Source: Panulirus ornatus (Eukaryota; Arthropoda; Malacostraca; Decapoda; Palinuridae). From it: a stretch of DNA of 64,000 nt. The DNA lies in contig NC_092225.1 of assembly GCF_036320965.1 (NCBI RefSeq), positions 6,815,383-6,879,382 on the forward strand. Reading direction: 5' to 3'. The notes under the pieces are model-generated. The model worked only from the letters and a program-made list of their open reading frames with translations. It did no database searches and was not told the origin of the DNA. Both the position numbers and the translations under genes were made by a program. Numbering within the stretch: the first letter of the stretch is position 1; every line of letters begins with the position of its first letter. This document shows positions 36,084 to 47,395 of this stretch, piece after piece.

Positions 36084-37447
36084 TCCTTCCTGATTCCTGT
36101 CCCAAGCTTTTCTCTCTTGTTCTTATTGACTCTCCTCCCAAGCCTCTTTCTCCTACTTGCCTAACTCTCGTCCATAGATCTTCTCTCCAACCCTGCCTGA
36201 CTCTAGTCCCAAGGCTCTCTCTCATCTCCTGCCTGACTCTCGTCCCAAGCCTCCCTCTCCTGTCCTGCATGACTCTCGTGCCAAGCCAATCTCTCGTGTA
36301 CTGCCTGAATATTGTAGGAAGACCCTCTCTCCTATCCTACATGATTCTCGTTCCAAGCCTCTCTGTTCTGTCCTGCCTTACTCTCGTCCCAAGCCCCTCT
36401 CTCCTACTATGCCTGCCTCTCGTCCCAAGCCTCTCTCTTGTCGAATTTGACTCTCGTCCCAAGCCATTCTCTCCTCTCCTGCCTGAATCTCGTCCCAGTC
36501 CTATCTCTCCTGTCCTGACTGACTCTCGTTCAAATCCTGTCTCTCCTAATTGCCTGACTCTCGTTCCAAGCACTTCTCTCCTACCCTTTCTGACTCTCGT
36601 CCCAAGCCTCTATCTCCTGTCCTGCCTATCTCTCGTCTGAAGAATCTCTCTTCTGTCATGCCTGACTCTCGTCCCAAGCGTCTATCTTCTCTCTTGCCTG
36701 ACACTCGTCCCAAGTCTCTCTCTCCGGTCCTGCCTGACTCTCGTCCCAAGCCTCTTTCTCCTGTCCTCCCTGACTGTCATCCCAAGCCTCTCTATCCTGT
36801 CCTGCCTGATTCTTCTTCCAAACCTGTGTCTTCTCTCCTGCCTGACTCTCGTCCCAAGCCTCTCTCTCCTGCCGTGCCTGACTCTCTCCTCAAGCCTCTC
36901 TCTCCTATCCTGCCTGACTCTCTTCCCAAGTCTCTATCTCCTTTCCTGCTTGACTCTCATCCCAAGAATCTCTCTCCTGTCCTGCCTCACTCTCGTCCTA
37001 ACTCTCTCTCTCCTCCCCTGCCTAACTCTCATCCCAAGCTTTTCTCCCCTGTCCTGCCTGACTCTAGTCCAAAGCCTCTCTCTCCTCTCCTGCCTGACTC
37101 TCGTCCCAAGCCTCTCTCTCCTGCCGTGCCTGACTCTCTCCTCAAGCCTCTCTCTCCTATCCTGCCTGACTCTCGTCCAAAGTCTCTATCTCCTTTCCTG
37201 CTTGACTGTCATCCCAAGAATCTCTCTCCTATCCTGCCTCACTCTCGTCCTAACTCTCTCTCTCTCCTACCCTGCCTAATTCTCGTCCCAAGCCTCTCTC
37301 CTGTCGAGCCGGACTCTCGTCCAAAGCCTCTCTCTACTGTTCTGCATGACTATCTTCCCAAACCTCTCTCTACGGTCCTGCCTGACACTCGTCCAAGGCC
37401 TCTCTCTCCTATCAAGCCTGACTCTCGTCCCAAGCTTTTCTCCCCTG
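36084..37447 (+). repeat. 1,364-bp higher-order repeat, copy 2
   Basis: Second copy, near-identical to the first. Its left join is near 36,080, where CAAGCTTTTCTCCCC is followed by TGTCCTTCCTGATTCC. In copy 1 the corresponding entry is TGTCCTCCCTGATTCC, so the crossover lies within a few bases of it. After about 37,447 the array continues with CTGACTCTAGTCCAAAGCC, as in other cycles. Confidence 0.88.
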
Positions 37448-38060
37448 TCCTGCCTGACTCTAGTCCAAAGCCTCTCTCTCCTGTCCTGCCTGACTCTCAT
37501 CCCAAGCCTCTCTCTCCTGCCGTGCCTGACTCTCTCCTCAAGCCTCTCTCTCCTATCCTGCCTGACTCTCGTCCCAAGTCTCTATCTCCTTTCCTGCTTG
37601 ACTGTCATCCCAAGAATCTCTCTCATGTCCTGCCTCACTCTCGTCCTAACTCCCTCTCTCCTACCCTGCCTAATTCTCGTCCCAAGACTCTCTCCTATCG
37701 AGCCTGACACTAGTCCCAAGCCCCTCTCTCATCTCATGCCTGACTGTCGTCCCAAACCTCTCTACGGTCCTGCCTGACTCTCGTCCCAAGCCTCTCTCTC
37801 CTATCCAGCCTGACTCTCGTCCCAAACCTCTCTTTCCTGTCCTGCCTGACACTCGTCCCATTACTCTATCTCCTGTCCTACCTGACTCTCGCACTAACCC
37901 TCTCTCTTCTATCCTGTCTGGCTCTCGTCCAAAGAATCTCTCTCCTACTCTGCCTGACAGTCGTCCCAAGCTTCTCTCTCCTGTCCTGGCTGACTCTCTC
38001 GTCAAGCCTCTCTATGATGTCCTGCCTGACTCTCGTTCCAAGCTTTTCTCCCCTGTCCTG
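37448..38060 (+). repeat. Cycle remainder between the 1,364-bp and 1,901-bp blocks
   Basis: Ordinary cycle units: TGCCGTGCCTGACTC (about 37,518), CCTAACTCCCTCTCTCC (about 37,645), CCTATCGAGCCTGACACTAG (about 37,694), CTCTACGGTCCTGCC (about 37,760), CTGACACTCGTCCCATTAC (about 37,846) and CAAGCTTTTCTCCCC (about 38,039). They lead to the CTGACTCACTCGTC unit that opens the next block. Confidence 0.75.
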
Positions 38061-39958
38061 CCTGACTCACTCGTCAAGCCTCTCTCTCCTGTACTGCTTG
38101 ACTCTCGTCCCAAGCTATTCTCCCGTGTCCACCCTGACTCTTGTCCAATCCTCTCTCTCCTTTCCTGCCTGACTCTCGTCCCATGCCTCTCTCTTGTCCT
38201 GCCTAACTCTCGTCCCAACCCCCTCTCTCCTTCTAAGTGTGACTCTCGTCCCATGAATCTCTCTCCTGTCATTCTTGACTCTCGTCCCAAGCCTCTCTCT
38301 CCTGTCCTACCTGACTCTTCTCTCAAGCCTCCCTCTCCTGTCCTTCCTGACTCTCGTCCGAAGCCTCTATCTCATCTCCCGTCTGACTCTCCTCCCAAGC
38401 CTCTCTCCCCTGTCCTGCCTGATTCCTGTCCCAAGCTTCTCTCTCTTGTCCTTCTTGACTCTCCTCCCAAGCCTCTTTCTCCCACTTGCCTGGCTCTCGT
38501 CCATAGATCTTTTCTCCAACCATGCCTGACTCTAGTCCCAAGGCTCTCTCTCCGCTCCTGTCTGACTCTCGTCCCAAGCCTCCTTCTCCTATCCTGCCTG
38601 ACTCTCTTCCCAAGCCAATCTCTCGTGTACTGCCTGAATATTGTAGGAAGTCCCACTCTCCTATCCTACATGATTCTCGTTCCAAGCCTCTCTGTTCTGT
38701 CCTGCCTTACTCTCGTCCTAAGCCTCTCTCTCCTACCATGCCTGACTCTCGTCCCAAGCCTCTTTCTTGTCGAATTTGACTCTCTTCCTAAGCCATTCTC
38801 TCCTCTCCTACCTGAATCTCGTCCCAGTCCTCTCTCTCTTGTCCTGACTAACTCTCGTCCCAATCCTGTCTCTCCTAATTGCCTGACTCTCGTTCCAAGC
38901 CCCTCTCTCCTACCCTTTCTGACTCTCGTCCCAAGCCTCTCTTTCCTGTCCTGCCTATCTCTCGTCCGAAGAATCTCTCTTCACTCCTGCCTGACTCTCG
39001 TCCCAAGCGTCTATCTTCTCTCTTGCCTGACACTCGTCCCAAGTCTCTCTCTCCGGTCCTCCCTGACTCTTGTCCCAAGCCTCTTTCTCCTGTCCTCCCT
39101 GCCTCTCGTCCCAAGCCTATTTCTCCTGTCCTCCCTGAATGTCATCCCAAGCCTCTCTATCCTGTCCCGCCTGATTCTTGTTCCAAACCTGTGTCTTCTC
39201 TCCTGCCTGACTCTCGTCCTAAGCCTCTCTCTCCTGCCGTGCCTGACTCTCTCCTCAAGCCTCTCTCTCCTATCCTGCCTGACTCTCATCCCAAGTCTCT
39301 ATCTCCTTTCCTGCTTGACTGTCATACCAAGAATCTCTCTCCTGTCCTTCCTCACTCTCGTCCTAACTGTCTCTCTCCTACCCTCCCTAACTCTCGTCCC
39401 AAGGCTCTCTCCTGTCGAGCCTGATCTCGTCCTAAGCCTCTCTCTCCTGTTCTGCATGACTCTTTTCCCAAATCTCTCTCTACGGTTCTGCCTGATTCTC
39501 GTCCCAGGCCTCTCTCTCCTATCAAGCCTGACTCTCGTCCCAAGCTTTTCTCCCCTGTCCTGCTTGACTCTAGTCCAAAACCTCTCTCTCCTGTCCTGCC
39601 TGACTCTCGTCCCAAGCCTGTCTCTCCTGCCGTGCCTGACTCTCTCATCAAGCCTCTCTCTCCTATCCTGCCTGACTCTCGTCCCAAGCCTTTCTCTCCT
39701 GTTCTGCATGTCTCTTTTCCCAATCCTCTCTCTCCTGTCCTGCCTGACTGTCGTCCCAAGCCTCTCTCTACTGTCCTTCCTGACTCTCGTCCCAAGCCTC
39801 TCTTTCCTGCCCTGCTTGACAATCGTTTGAGGACTCTATCTCTTGTGCTGCCTAACTCTCGTCCTAACAGTCTCTCTCCTGTCCTGCCTGACTCTCGTCC
39901 CAAGCGTCTCTCTCTTACACTGCCTGACCCTCGTCAAAAGCCTCTCTCTCCTGTCCTG
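38061..39958 (+). repeat. 1,901-bp higher-order repeat, copy 1
   Basis: Opens at CCTGACTCACTCGTC. Landmarks recur at +1,901 (GCCTGAATATTG at 38,632, 40,533 and 42,434). This copy is 3 bp short near its start because of small deletions at about 38,144 (CTTGTCCAATCC) and 38,193 (CTCTTGTCCTGCC). 1,901 is 53 units minus 7 bp. Confidence 0.88.
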
Positions 39959-41859
39959 CCTGACTCACTATTCAAGCCTTTCTCTCCTGTACTGCTTGAC
40001 TCTCGTCCCAAGATATTCTCCCGTGTCCTGCCTGACTCTTGTCCCAATCCTCTCTCTCCTTTCCTGCCTGACTCTCGTCCCATGCCTCTCTCTTCTGTCC
40101 TGCCTAACTCTCGTCCCAACCCCCTCTCTCCTACTAAGTCTGACTCTCGTCCCATGAATCTCTCTCCTGTCATTCTTGACTCTCGTCCCAAGCCTCTCTC
40201 TCCTGTCCTACCTGACTCTCCTCTCAAGCCTCCCTCTCCTGTCCTTCCTGACTCTCGTCCGAAGCCTCTATCTCATCTCCCGTCTGACTCTCCTCCCAAG
40301 CCTCTCTCCCCTGTCCTACCTGATTCCTGTCCCAAGCTTCTCTCTCTTGTCCTTCTTGACTCTCCTCCCAAGCCTCTTTCTCCCACTTGCCTGGCTCTCG
40401 TCCATAGATCTTTTCTCCAACCATGCCTGACTCTAGTCCCAAGGCTCTCTCTCCGCTCCTGTCTGACTCTCGTCCCAAGCCTCCTTCTCCTATCCTGCCT
40501 GACTCTCGTCCCAAGCCAATCTCTCGTGTACTGCCTGAATATTGTAGGAAGTCCCACTCTCCTATCCTACATGATTCTCGTTCCAAGCCTCTCTGTTCTG
40601 TCCTGCCTTACTCTCGTCCCAAGCCTCTCTCTCCTACCATGCCTGACTCTCGTCCCAAGCCTCTTTCTTGTCGAATTTGACTCTCTTCCTAAGCCATTCT
40701 CTCCTCTCCTACCTGAATCTCGTCCCAGTCCTCTCTCTCTTGTCCTGACTAACTCTCGTCCCAATCCTGTCTCTCCTAATTGCCTGACTCTCGTTCCAAG
40801 CCCCTCTCTCCTACCCTTTCTGACTCTCGTCCCAAGCCTCTCTTTCCTGTCCTGCCTATCTCTCGTCCGAAGAATCTCTCTTCACTCCTGCCTGACTCTC
40901 GTCCCAAGCGTCTATCTTCTCTCTTGCCTGACACTCGTCCCAAGTCTCTCTCTCCGGTCCTCCCTGACTCTTGTCCCAAGCCTCTTTCTCCTGTCCTCCC
41001 TGCCTCTCGTCCCAAGCCTATTTCTCCTGTCCTGCCTGAATGTCATCCCAAGCCTCTCTATCCTGTCCCGCCTGATTCTTGTTCCAAACCTGTGTCTTCT
41101 CTCCTGCCTGACTCTCGTCCCAAGCCTCTCTCTCCTGCCGTGCCTGACTCTCTCCTCAAGCCTCTCTCTCCTATCCTGCCTGACTCTCGTCCCAAGTCTC
41201 TATCTCCTTTCCTGCTTGACTGTCATACCAAGAATCTCTCTCCTGTCCTTCCTCACTCTCGTCCTAACTGTCTCTCTCCTACCCTCCCTAACTCTCGTCC
41301 TAAGGCTCTCTCCTGTCGAGCCTGATCTCGTCCTAAGCCTCTCTCTCCTGTTCTGCATGACTCTTTTCCCAAATCTCTCTCTACGGTTCTGCCTGATTCT
41401 CGTCCCAGGCCTCTCTCTCCTATCAAGCCTGACTCTCGTCCCAAGCTTTTCTCCCCTGTCCTGCCTGACTCTAGTCCAAAACCTCTCTCTCCTGTCCTGC
41501 CTGACTCTCGTCCCAAGCCTGTCTCTCCTGCCGTGCCTGACTCTCTCATCAAGCCTCTCTCTCCTATCCTGCCTGACTCTCGTCCCAAGCCTCTCTCTCC
41601 TGTTCTGCATGTCTCTTTTCCCAATCCTCTCTCTCCTGTCCTGCCTGACTGTCGTCCCAAGCCTCTCTCTACTGTCCTTCCTGACTCTCGTCCCAAGCCT
41701 CTCTTTCCTGCCCTGCTTGACAATCGTTTGAGGACTCTATATCTTGTGCTGCCTAACTCTCGTCCTAACAGTCTCTCTCCTGTCCTGCCTGACTCTCGTC
41801 CCAAGCGTCTCTCTCTTACACTGCCTGACCCTCGTCAAAAGCCTCTCTCTCCTGTCCTG
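39959..41859 (+). repeat. 1,901-bp higher-order repeat, copy 2
   Basis: Full-length copy, from CTGACTCACTATTCAAGCC (about 39,960) to the same unit near 41,861. The longest apparent open frame in the window, 39,632-41,731 with 699 codons, lies largely here. It is almost the same as readings in copies 1 and 3 and switches between the PDSRPK and LTLVPS phases. It is a by-product of the repeat and not a gene. Confidence 0.9.
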
Positions 41860-43250
41860 CCTGACTCACTATTCAAGCCTCTCTCTCCTGTACTGCTTGA
41901 CTCTCGTCCCAAGATATTCTCCCGTGTCCTGCCTGACTCTTGTCCCAATCCTCTCTCTCCTTTCCTGCCTGACTCTCGTCCCATGCCTCTCTCTTCTGTC
42001 CTGCCTAACTCTCGTCCCAACCCCCTCTCTCCTACTAAGTCTGACTCTCGTCCCATGAATCTCTCTCCTGTCATTCTTGACTCTCGTCCCAAGCCTCTCT
42101 CTCCTGTCCTACCTGACTCTCCTCTCAAGCCTCCCTCTCCTGTCCTTCCTGACTCTCGTCCGAAGCCTCTATCTCATCTCCCGTCTGACTCTCCTCCCAA
42201 GCCTCTCTCCCCTGTCCTGCCTGATTCCTGTCCCAAGCGTCTCTCTCTTGTCCTTCTTGACTCTCCTCCCAAGCCTCTTTCTCCCACTTGCCTGGCTCTC
42301 GTCCATAGATCTTCTCTCCAACCCTGCCTGACTCTAGTCCCAAGGCTCTCTCTCCGCTCCTGTCTGACTCTCGTCCCAAGCCTCCCTCTCCTGTCCTGCC
42401 TGACTCTCGTCCCAAGCCAATCTCTCGTGTACTGCCTGAATATTGTAGGAAGTCCCACTCTCCTATCCTACATGATTCTCGTTCCAAGCCTCTCTGTTCT
42501 GTCCTGCCTTACTCTCGTCCCAAGCCTGTCTCTCCTACCATGCCTGACTCTCGTCCCAAGCCTCTTTCTTGTCGAATTTGACTCTCTTCCCAAGCCATTC
42601 TCTCCTCTCCTACCTGAATCTCGTCCCAGTCCTATCTCTACTGTCCTGACTGACTCTCGTCCCAATCCTGTCTCTCCTAATTGCCTGACTCTCGTTCCAA
42701 GCCCCTCTCTCCTACCCTTTCTGACTCTCGTCCCAAGCCTCTCTCTCCTGTCCTGCCTATCTCTCGTCCGAAGAATCTCTCTTCTGTCCTGCCTGACTCT
42801 CGTCCCAAGCGTCTATCTTCTCTCTTGCCTGACACTCGTCCCAAGTCTCTCTCTCCAGTCCTCCCTGACTCTCGTCCCAAGCCTCTTTCTCCTGTCCTCC
42901 CTGCCTCTCGTCCCAAGCCTATTTCTCCTGTCCTGCCTGAATGTCATCCCAAGCCTCTCTATCCTGTCCCGCCTGATTCTTGTTCCAAACCTGTGTCTTC
43001 TCTCCTGCCTGACTCTCGTCCCAAGCCTCTCTCTCCTGTTCTGCATGACTGTTTTCCCAAATCTCTCTCTACGGTCCTGCCTGATTCTCGTCCCAGGCCT
43101 CTCTCTCCTAATAAGCCTGACTCTCGTCCCAAGCTTTTTTCCCCTGTCCTGCCTGACTCTAGTCCAAAACCTCTCTCTCCTGTCCTGCCTGACTCTCGTC
43201 CCAAGCCTCTCTCTCCTGCCGTGCCTGACTCTCTCATCAAGCCTCTCTCT
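41860..43250 (+). repeat. 1,901-bp higher-order repeat, copy 3, truncated
   Basis: Follows copy 2 at +1,901 but drifts from about 42,230, where it shows variants shared with the 29-32 kb cycles (CAAGCGTCTCTCTC and CCACTTGCCTGGC units). It skips the units between TGTGTCTTCTCTCC and TTCTGCATGAC that copies 1 and 2 have. It stops at about 43,250 in the scar described next. Confidence 0.82.
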
Positions 43251-43390
43251 CCTTCTGCTGACTCTGTCCCAAGTCTTTTCTATCTCTCCAGTTCTCTCTT
43301 CACTGTCTCCCAAGAATCTCTCTCCTGTCCTGCCTCACTCTCGTCCTAACTCCCTCTCTCCTCCTGCCTGACTCTCGTCCCAAGCCTCTC
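43251..43390 (+). other. Eroded patch with several indels
   Basis: Between ordinary units, about 60 bp read TCCTTCTGCTGACTCTG, CCCAAGTCTTTTCTATC and CTCCAGTTCTCTCTTCAC. These correspond to normal units with several bases missing or changed, and there is another shortened unit near 43,355. The texture is like the 20.8-26.0 kb island. It sits exactly where the third 1,901-bp copy breaks off, so it may be a recombination scar or a second assembly seam. Confidence 0.7.
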
Positions 43391-44354
43391 TCCTGTCGAG
43401 CCGGACTCTCGTCCCAAGCCTCTCCCTCCTGTTCTGCATGTCTCTTTTCCAAATCCTCTCTCTCCTGTCCTGCCTGACTGTCGTCCCAAACCTTTCTCTA
43501 CGGTCCTGCCTGACTCTCGTCCCAAGCCTCTCTCTCCTGTCCTGCCTGACTCTCATCCCAAGCCTCTCTTTCCTGCCCTGCCTGACATTCGTTTCATGAC
43601 TCTATCTCTTGTCCTGCCTGACTCTCGTCCTAACAGTCTCTCTCCTGTCCTGACTGACTCTTGTCCCAGGCCTCTCTCTCCTACACTGCCTGACCGTCGT
43701 CAAAAGCCTCTTTCTCCTTTCCTGCCTGACTCGCTCGTCAAGCCTCTCTCTCCTGTACTGCTTGACTCTCGTCCCAAGCTATTCTCCCCTGTCCTGACTG
43801 ACTCTTGTCCCAATCCTCTCTCTCCTTTCCTGCCTGACTCTCGTCCCATGCCTCTCTCTTGTGTCCTGCCTAACTCTCGTCCCAACCCCCTCTCCCCTAC
43901 CAAGCCTGACTCTCGTCCCAAGCTCTCTTTCCAGGCCTGCCTGAGTCTCGTCCAATGAATCTCTCTCTTGTCATTCATGACTCTCGCCCTAAGCTTCTCT
44001 ACCCTGTCCTACCTGACTCTCCTCCCAAGCCTCTCTCTCCTGTCCTGACTGACTCTCGTCCGAAGCCTCCATCTCCTCTCCCGTCTGACTCTCGTCCCAA
44101 GCCTCTCTCCCCTGTCCTGCCTGACTCCTGTCCCAAGCTTCTCTCTCTTGTACTTCTTGACTCTCCTCCGAAGCCTCGTTCTCCTACTTGCCTGACTCTC
44201 GTCCATAGATCTTCTCTCCAACACTGCCTGACTCTCGTCCCAAGCCTCCCTCTCCTGTCCTGACTGACTCTCGTCCCAAGCCTCTCTCCTGTCGACCTTG
44301 ACTGTCGTCCCAAGCCATTCTCTCCTCTCGTCACATGCCAATCTCTCGTGTACT
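43391..44354 (+). repeat. Older cycle segment
   Basis: Diverged units including CCTGTCGAGCCGGAC (about 43,391), CTACGGTCCTGCC (about 43,498), CATTCGTTTCATGAC (about 43,587), CGTCGTCAAAAGCC (about 43,694) and CTCTCTTTCCAGGCC (about 43,923). The region resembles the units after CATGTCGAGCCT at 13,994 and 17,106, but that landmark itself is absent. Confidence 0.7.
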
Positions 44355-47300
44355 GCCTGAATATTGTCGGAAACCCGTCTCTCCTACCCTACATGATTCT
44401 CGTTCCAAGCCTTTCTGTTCTGTCCTTCCTTACTCTCGTCCCAAGCCCCTCTCTCCTACCATGCCTGACTCTCGTCCCAATCCTCTCTCCTGTCGAATTT
44501 GATTCTCGTCCCAAGCCATTCTCTCCTCTCCTGCCTGACTCTCGTCCCAGTCCAATCTCTACTGTCCCGACTGCATCTCGTCCCAAGCCTGTCTCTCCTA
44601 ATTGCTTGACTCTCGTTCCAATCCCTTCTCTCCTACCCTTTCTGACTCTCGTCCCAAGACTCTCTCTCCTGTCCTGCCTGTCTGTCGTCCGAAGAATGTC
44701 TCTCCTCTCCTGCCTCACTCTCATCCCAAGCGTCTATCTCCTCTATTGCCTGACACTCGTCCCAAGTCTCTCTCTCCGCTCCTGCCTCACTCTCGTCTCA
44801 AGCCTCTTTCTCCTGTCCTCCCTGATTCTCGTCCCAAGCCTATTTCTTCTGTCCTGCCTGACTGTCATCCCAAGCCTCTCTATCCTGTCCCGCCTGATTC
44901 TTGTTCCAAACCTGTGTCTTCTCTCCTGCCTGACTCTCGTCCAAAGCCTCTCTCTCCTGCCGTGCCTGACTCTCTCCTCAAGCCTCTCTCTCCTATCCTG
45001 CCTGACTCTCGTCTCAAGTCTCTATCTCCTTTCCTGCTTGACTGTCATCCCAAGAATATGTCTCCTGTCCTGCCTCACTCTCGTCCTAAATCCCTCTCTC
45101 CTACCCTGCCTGACTCTCGTCCTAAGCCTCTCTCCTGTCGAGCCGGACTCTCGTCACAAGCCTCTGTCTCCTGTTCTCCATGACACTTTTCCCAAACCTC
45201 TCTCTCCTGTCCTGCCTGACTGTCGTCCCAAACATCTCTCTACGGTCCTGCCTGACTCTCATCCCTAGCCTCTCTCTCCTATCCATCCTGACTCTCGTCC
45301 CAAGCCTCTGTTTCCTGTCCTGCCTGACACTCGTCCCATGACTCTATCTCCTGTCCTGCCTGACTCTCGCCCTAACCCTCTTTGTTCTGTCCTGCCTGGC
45401 TCTAGTACAAAGCATCTCTCTCCTACCCTGCCTGACCGTCGTCCCAAGCCTCTCTCTCCTGTCCTGGCTGACTCTCTCGTCAAGCCTCTCTCTCCTGTCC
45501 TAGCTGACTCTCTCGTCAAGCCTCTCTCTGATGTCCTGCCTGACTCTCCCCCCAAGCTTTTCTCCCCTGTCCTGCCTGACTCTAGTCCCATGGCTCTCTC
45601 TTCTGTCCTGCCAGACTCTCGTCGCAACCCTCTCTCTCCTGTACTGCCTGACTCTCGTCACAAGACTCTCCCTTCTGTCCTGACTGACTGTCGTCCCAAG
45701 TCTTTCTCTCTTGTCCTGCTTGACTCTCGTCCCAAGCTCCTCTCTCTTACCCAGCTTGACTCTCGTCCCAAGCTCTCTTTCCAGGGCTACCTGACTCTCG
45801 TCCCATGACTCTTGTCATGCCTGACTCTCGTCCCAAGCTTCTCTCTCCTGTTCTGCATGACTCTAGTCCCAGTCCTCTCTCTCCTGTCCTGCATAACTCT
45901 CGTTCGAAGCCTCTCTCTCATGTCCTGACTGACTCTCGTCCAAAGCCACTCTCTCCTGTAATGCCTGACCCTCGTACCCAGCCTCTCTCTCCTGTCCTGC
46001 CTGACTCTCGTCCTAAGTCTCTCTCTCCTGTCCTGCCTGACTCTCGTCCAATACCTCGATCTCCTGATCTGCCTGACTCTCGTCCCAAGCCTCTCTCTGT
46101 TCTCCTGCTTGACTCTCGTCCCAAGCCTCTCTCTCCTGTCCTGCCTGACTTTCGTCCCAAGTCTCTCTCTCATGTCCTGCCTGACTATCGTCGAAAGCCT
46201 CTCTCACCTGTCGTGTCAGACTCTAGTCCCAAGCCTCTCTCTCCTGTCCAGTCTGACTCTAGTCCCAAGCCCCTCTCTCCTCTCATGCCTGACTGTCGTC
46301 CAAAGCCTCTCTCTCCTGTCCTGACTGACTCTCCTCAAGCCTCTCTCTCCTCTCATGCCTGACTCTCGTACCAACCCTCTATCTCCTGTCATTCATAACT
46401 CTCGTATCAGGCCTTTTTCTCCTGTCCTAGAAAACTCTCGTCCCAAGCCTCTCTCTCCTGTCCAGCCTGACTCTCGTCCCAAGACTCTCCCTCTTATCCT
46501 GCCTGACTCACGTCAAAAACCCCTCTCTCATACCCTCCATTATTCTCGTACCAAGCCTCTCTCTCCTGTCCTGCCTGACTCTCATCCCAATTTCCTCTCT
46601 CCTACCCTGCTTGACTGTCCTCCGAAGCCTCTATCATATCGAGCCTGACTCTCGTCCCAAGCTTCTCTCTCCGGTCCTGCCTGACTCTCGTCCCACGCCT
46701 CTCTCTCCTGTCCTGCCTGACTCTCGTCCCAATCCTCTCTCTCCTACACTGCCTGACCGTCGTCAAAAGCCTCTCTCTCCTGTCCTGCTTGATTCGCTCG
46801 TCAAGCCTCTCTCTCCTGTATTGCTTGACTCTCGTCCCAAGCTATTCTCTCCTGTCCTGCTAACTCTAGTCCCAATCCTCTCTCTACTTTCCTGCCTGAC
46901 TCTCGTCCCATGCCTCTCTCTTCTGTCCTACCTAACTCTCGTCCCTACCCCCTCTCTCCTACCAATCCTGATTCTCGTCCTAAGCTCTCTTTCCAGGCCT
47001 CCCTGAGTCTCGTCCCATGAATCTCTCTCCTGTCATTCATGACTTTCGTCCAAAGCTTCTCTCTCCTGTCCTACCTGACTCTCCTTCCAAGCCTCTCTCT
47101 CCTGTCCTGCCTGACTCTCGTTCGAAGCCTCTATCTCCTCTCCCGTCTGACTCTCGTCCCATGCCTCTCTCCCCTGTTCTGCCTGACTCCTGTCCCAAGC
47201 TTCTCTCTCTTGTCCCTCTTGACTCTCCTTCCAAGCCTCTTTCACCTACTTGCCTGACTCTCGTCCACAGATCTTCTCTCCAACGCTGCCTGACTCTCGA

Positions 47301-47395
47301 CCTAAGCCTCTCTTTCCTGTCCTGCCTGACTCTCGTCCCAAGCCTCCCTCTCCTGTCCTGCATGACTCTCGTCCCAAGCCAATCTTTCCTGTACT
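44355..47395 (+). repeat. Near-complete higher-order cycle, 3,041 bp
   Basis: From GCCTGAATATTG at 44,355 to the next at 47,396. Landmarks in order: GTCGAATTTGATTC (about 44,494), CCTAATTGCTTGAC (about 44,598), CCAAACCTGTGTCTTCTC (about 44,906), TGCCGTGCCTGACTC (about 44,958), CCTAAATCCCTCTCTCC (about 45,085), CACTTTTCCCAA (about 45,184), TCTACGGTCCTGCC (about 45,239), CTGACACTCGTCCCATGAC (about 45,323), CAAGCTTTTCTCCCC (about 45,553), TCCAGGGCTACCTGAC (about 45,780), CTCGTACCAACCCTC (about 46,366), CATATCGAGCCT (46,635), CCCATGAATCTCTCTCC (about 47,014) and CACAGATCTTCTCTCC (about 47,265). This is the same circular order as 5,804-8,951. Confidence 0.85.

Noticed and set aside
39632..41731. 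699-codon open frame on + (and similar long frames at 28,413-30,479, 41,533-43,371 and 38,253-39,830)
   Set aside because: Pure 12-residue repetition from the 36-bp unit, switching between LTLVPS and PDSRPK phases. Near-copies arise from the tandem duplications, and no start context or non-repeat domain is visible.
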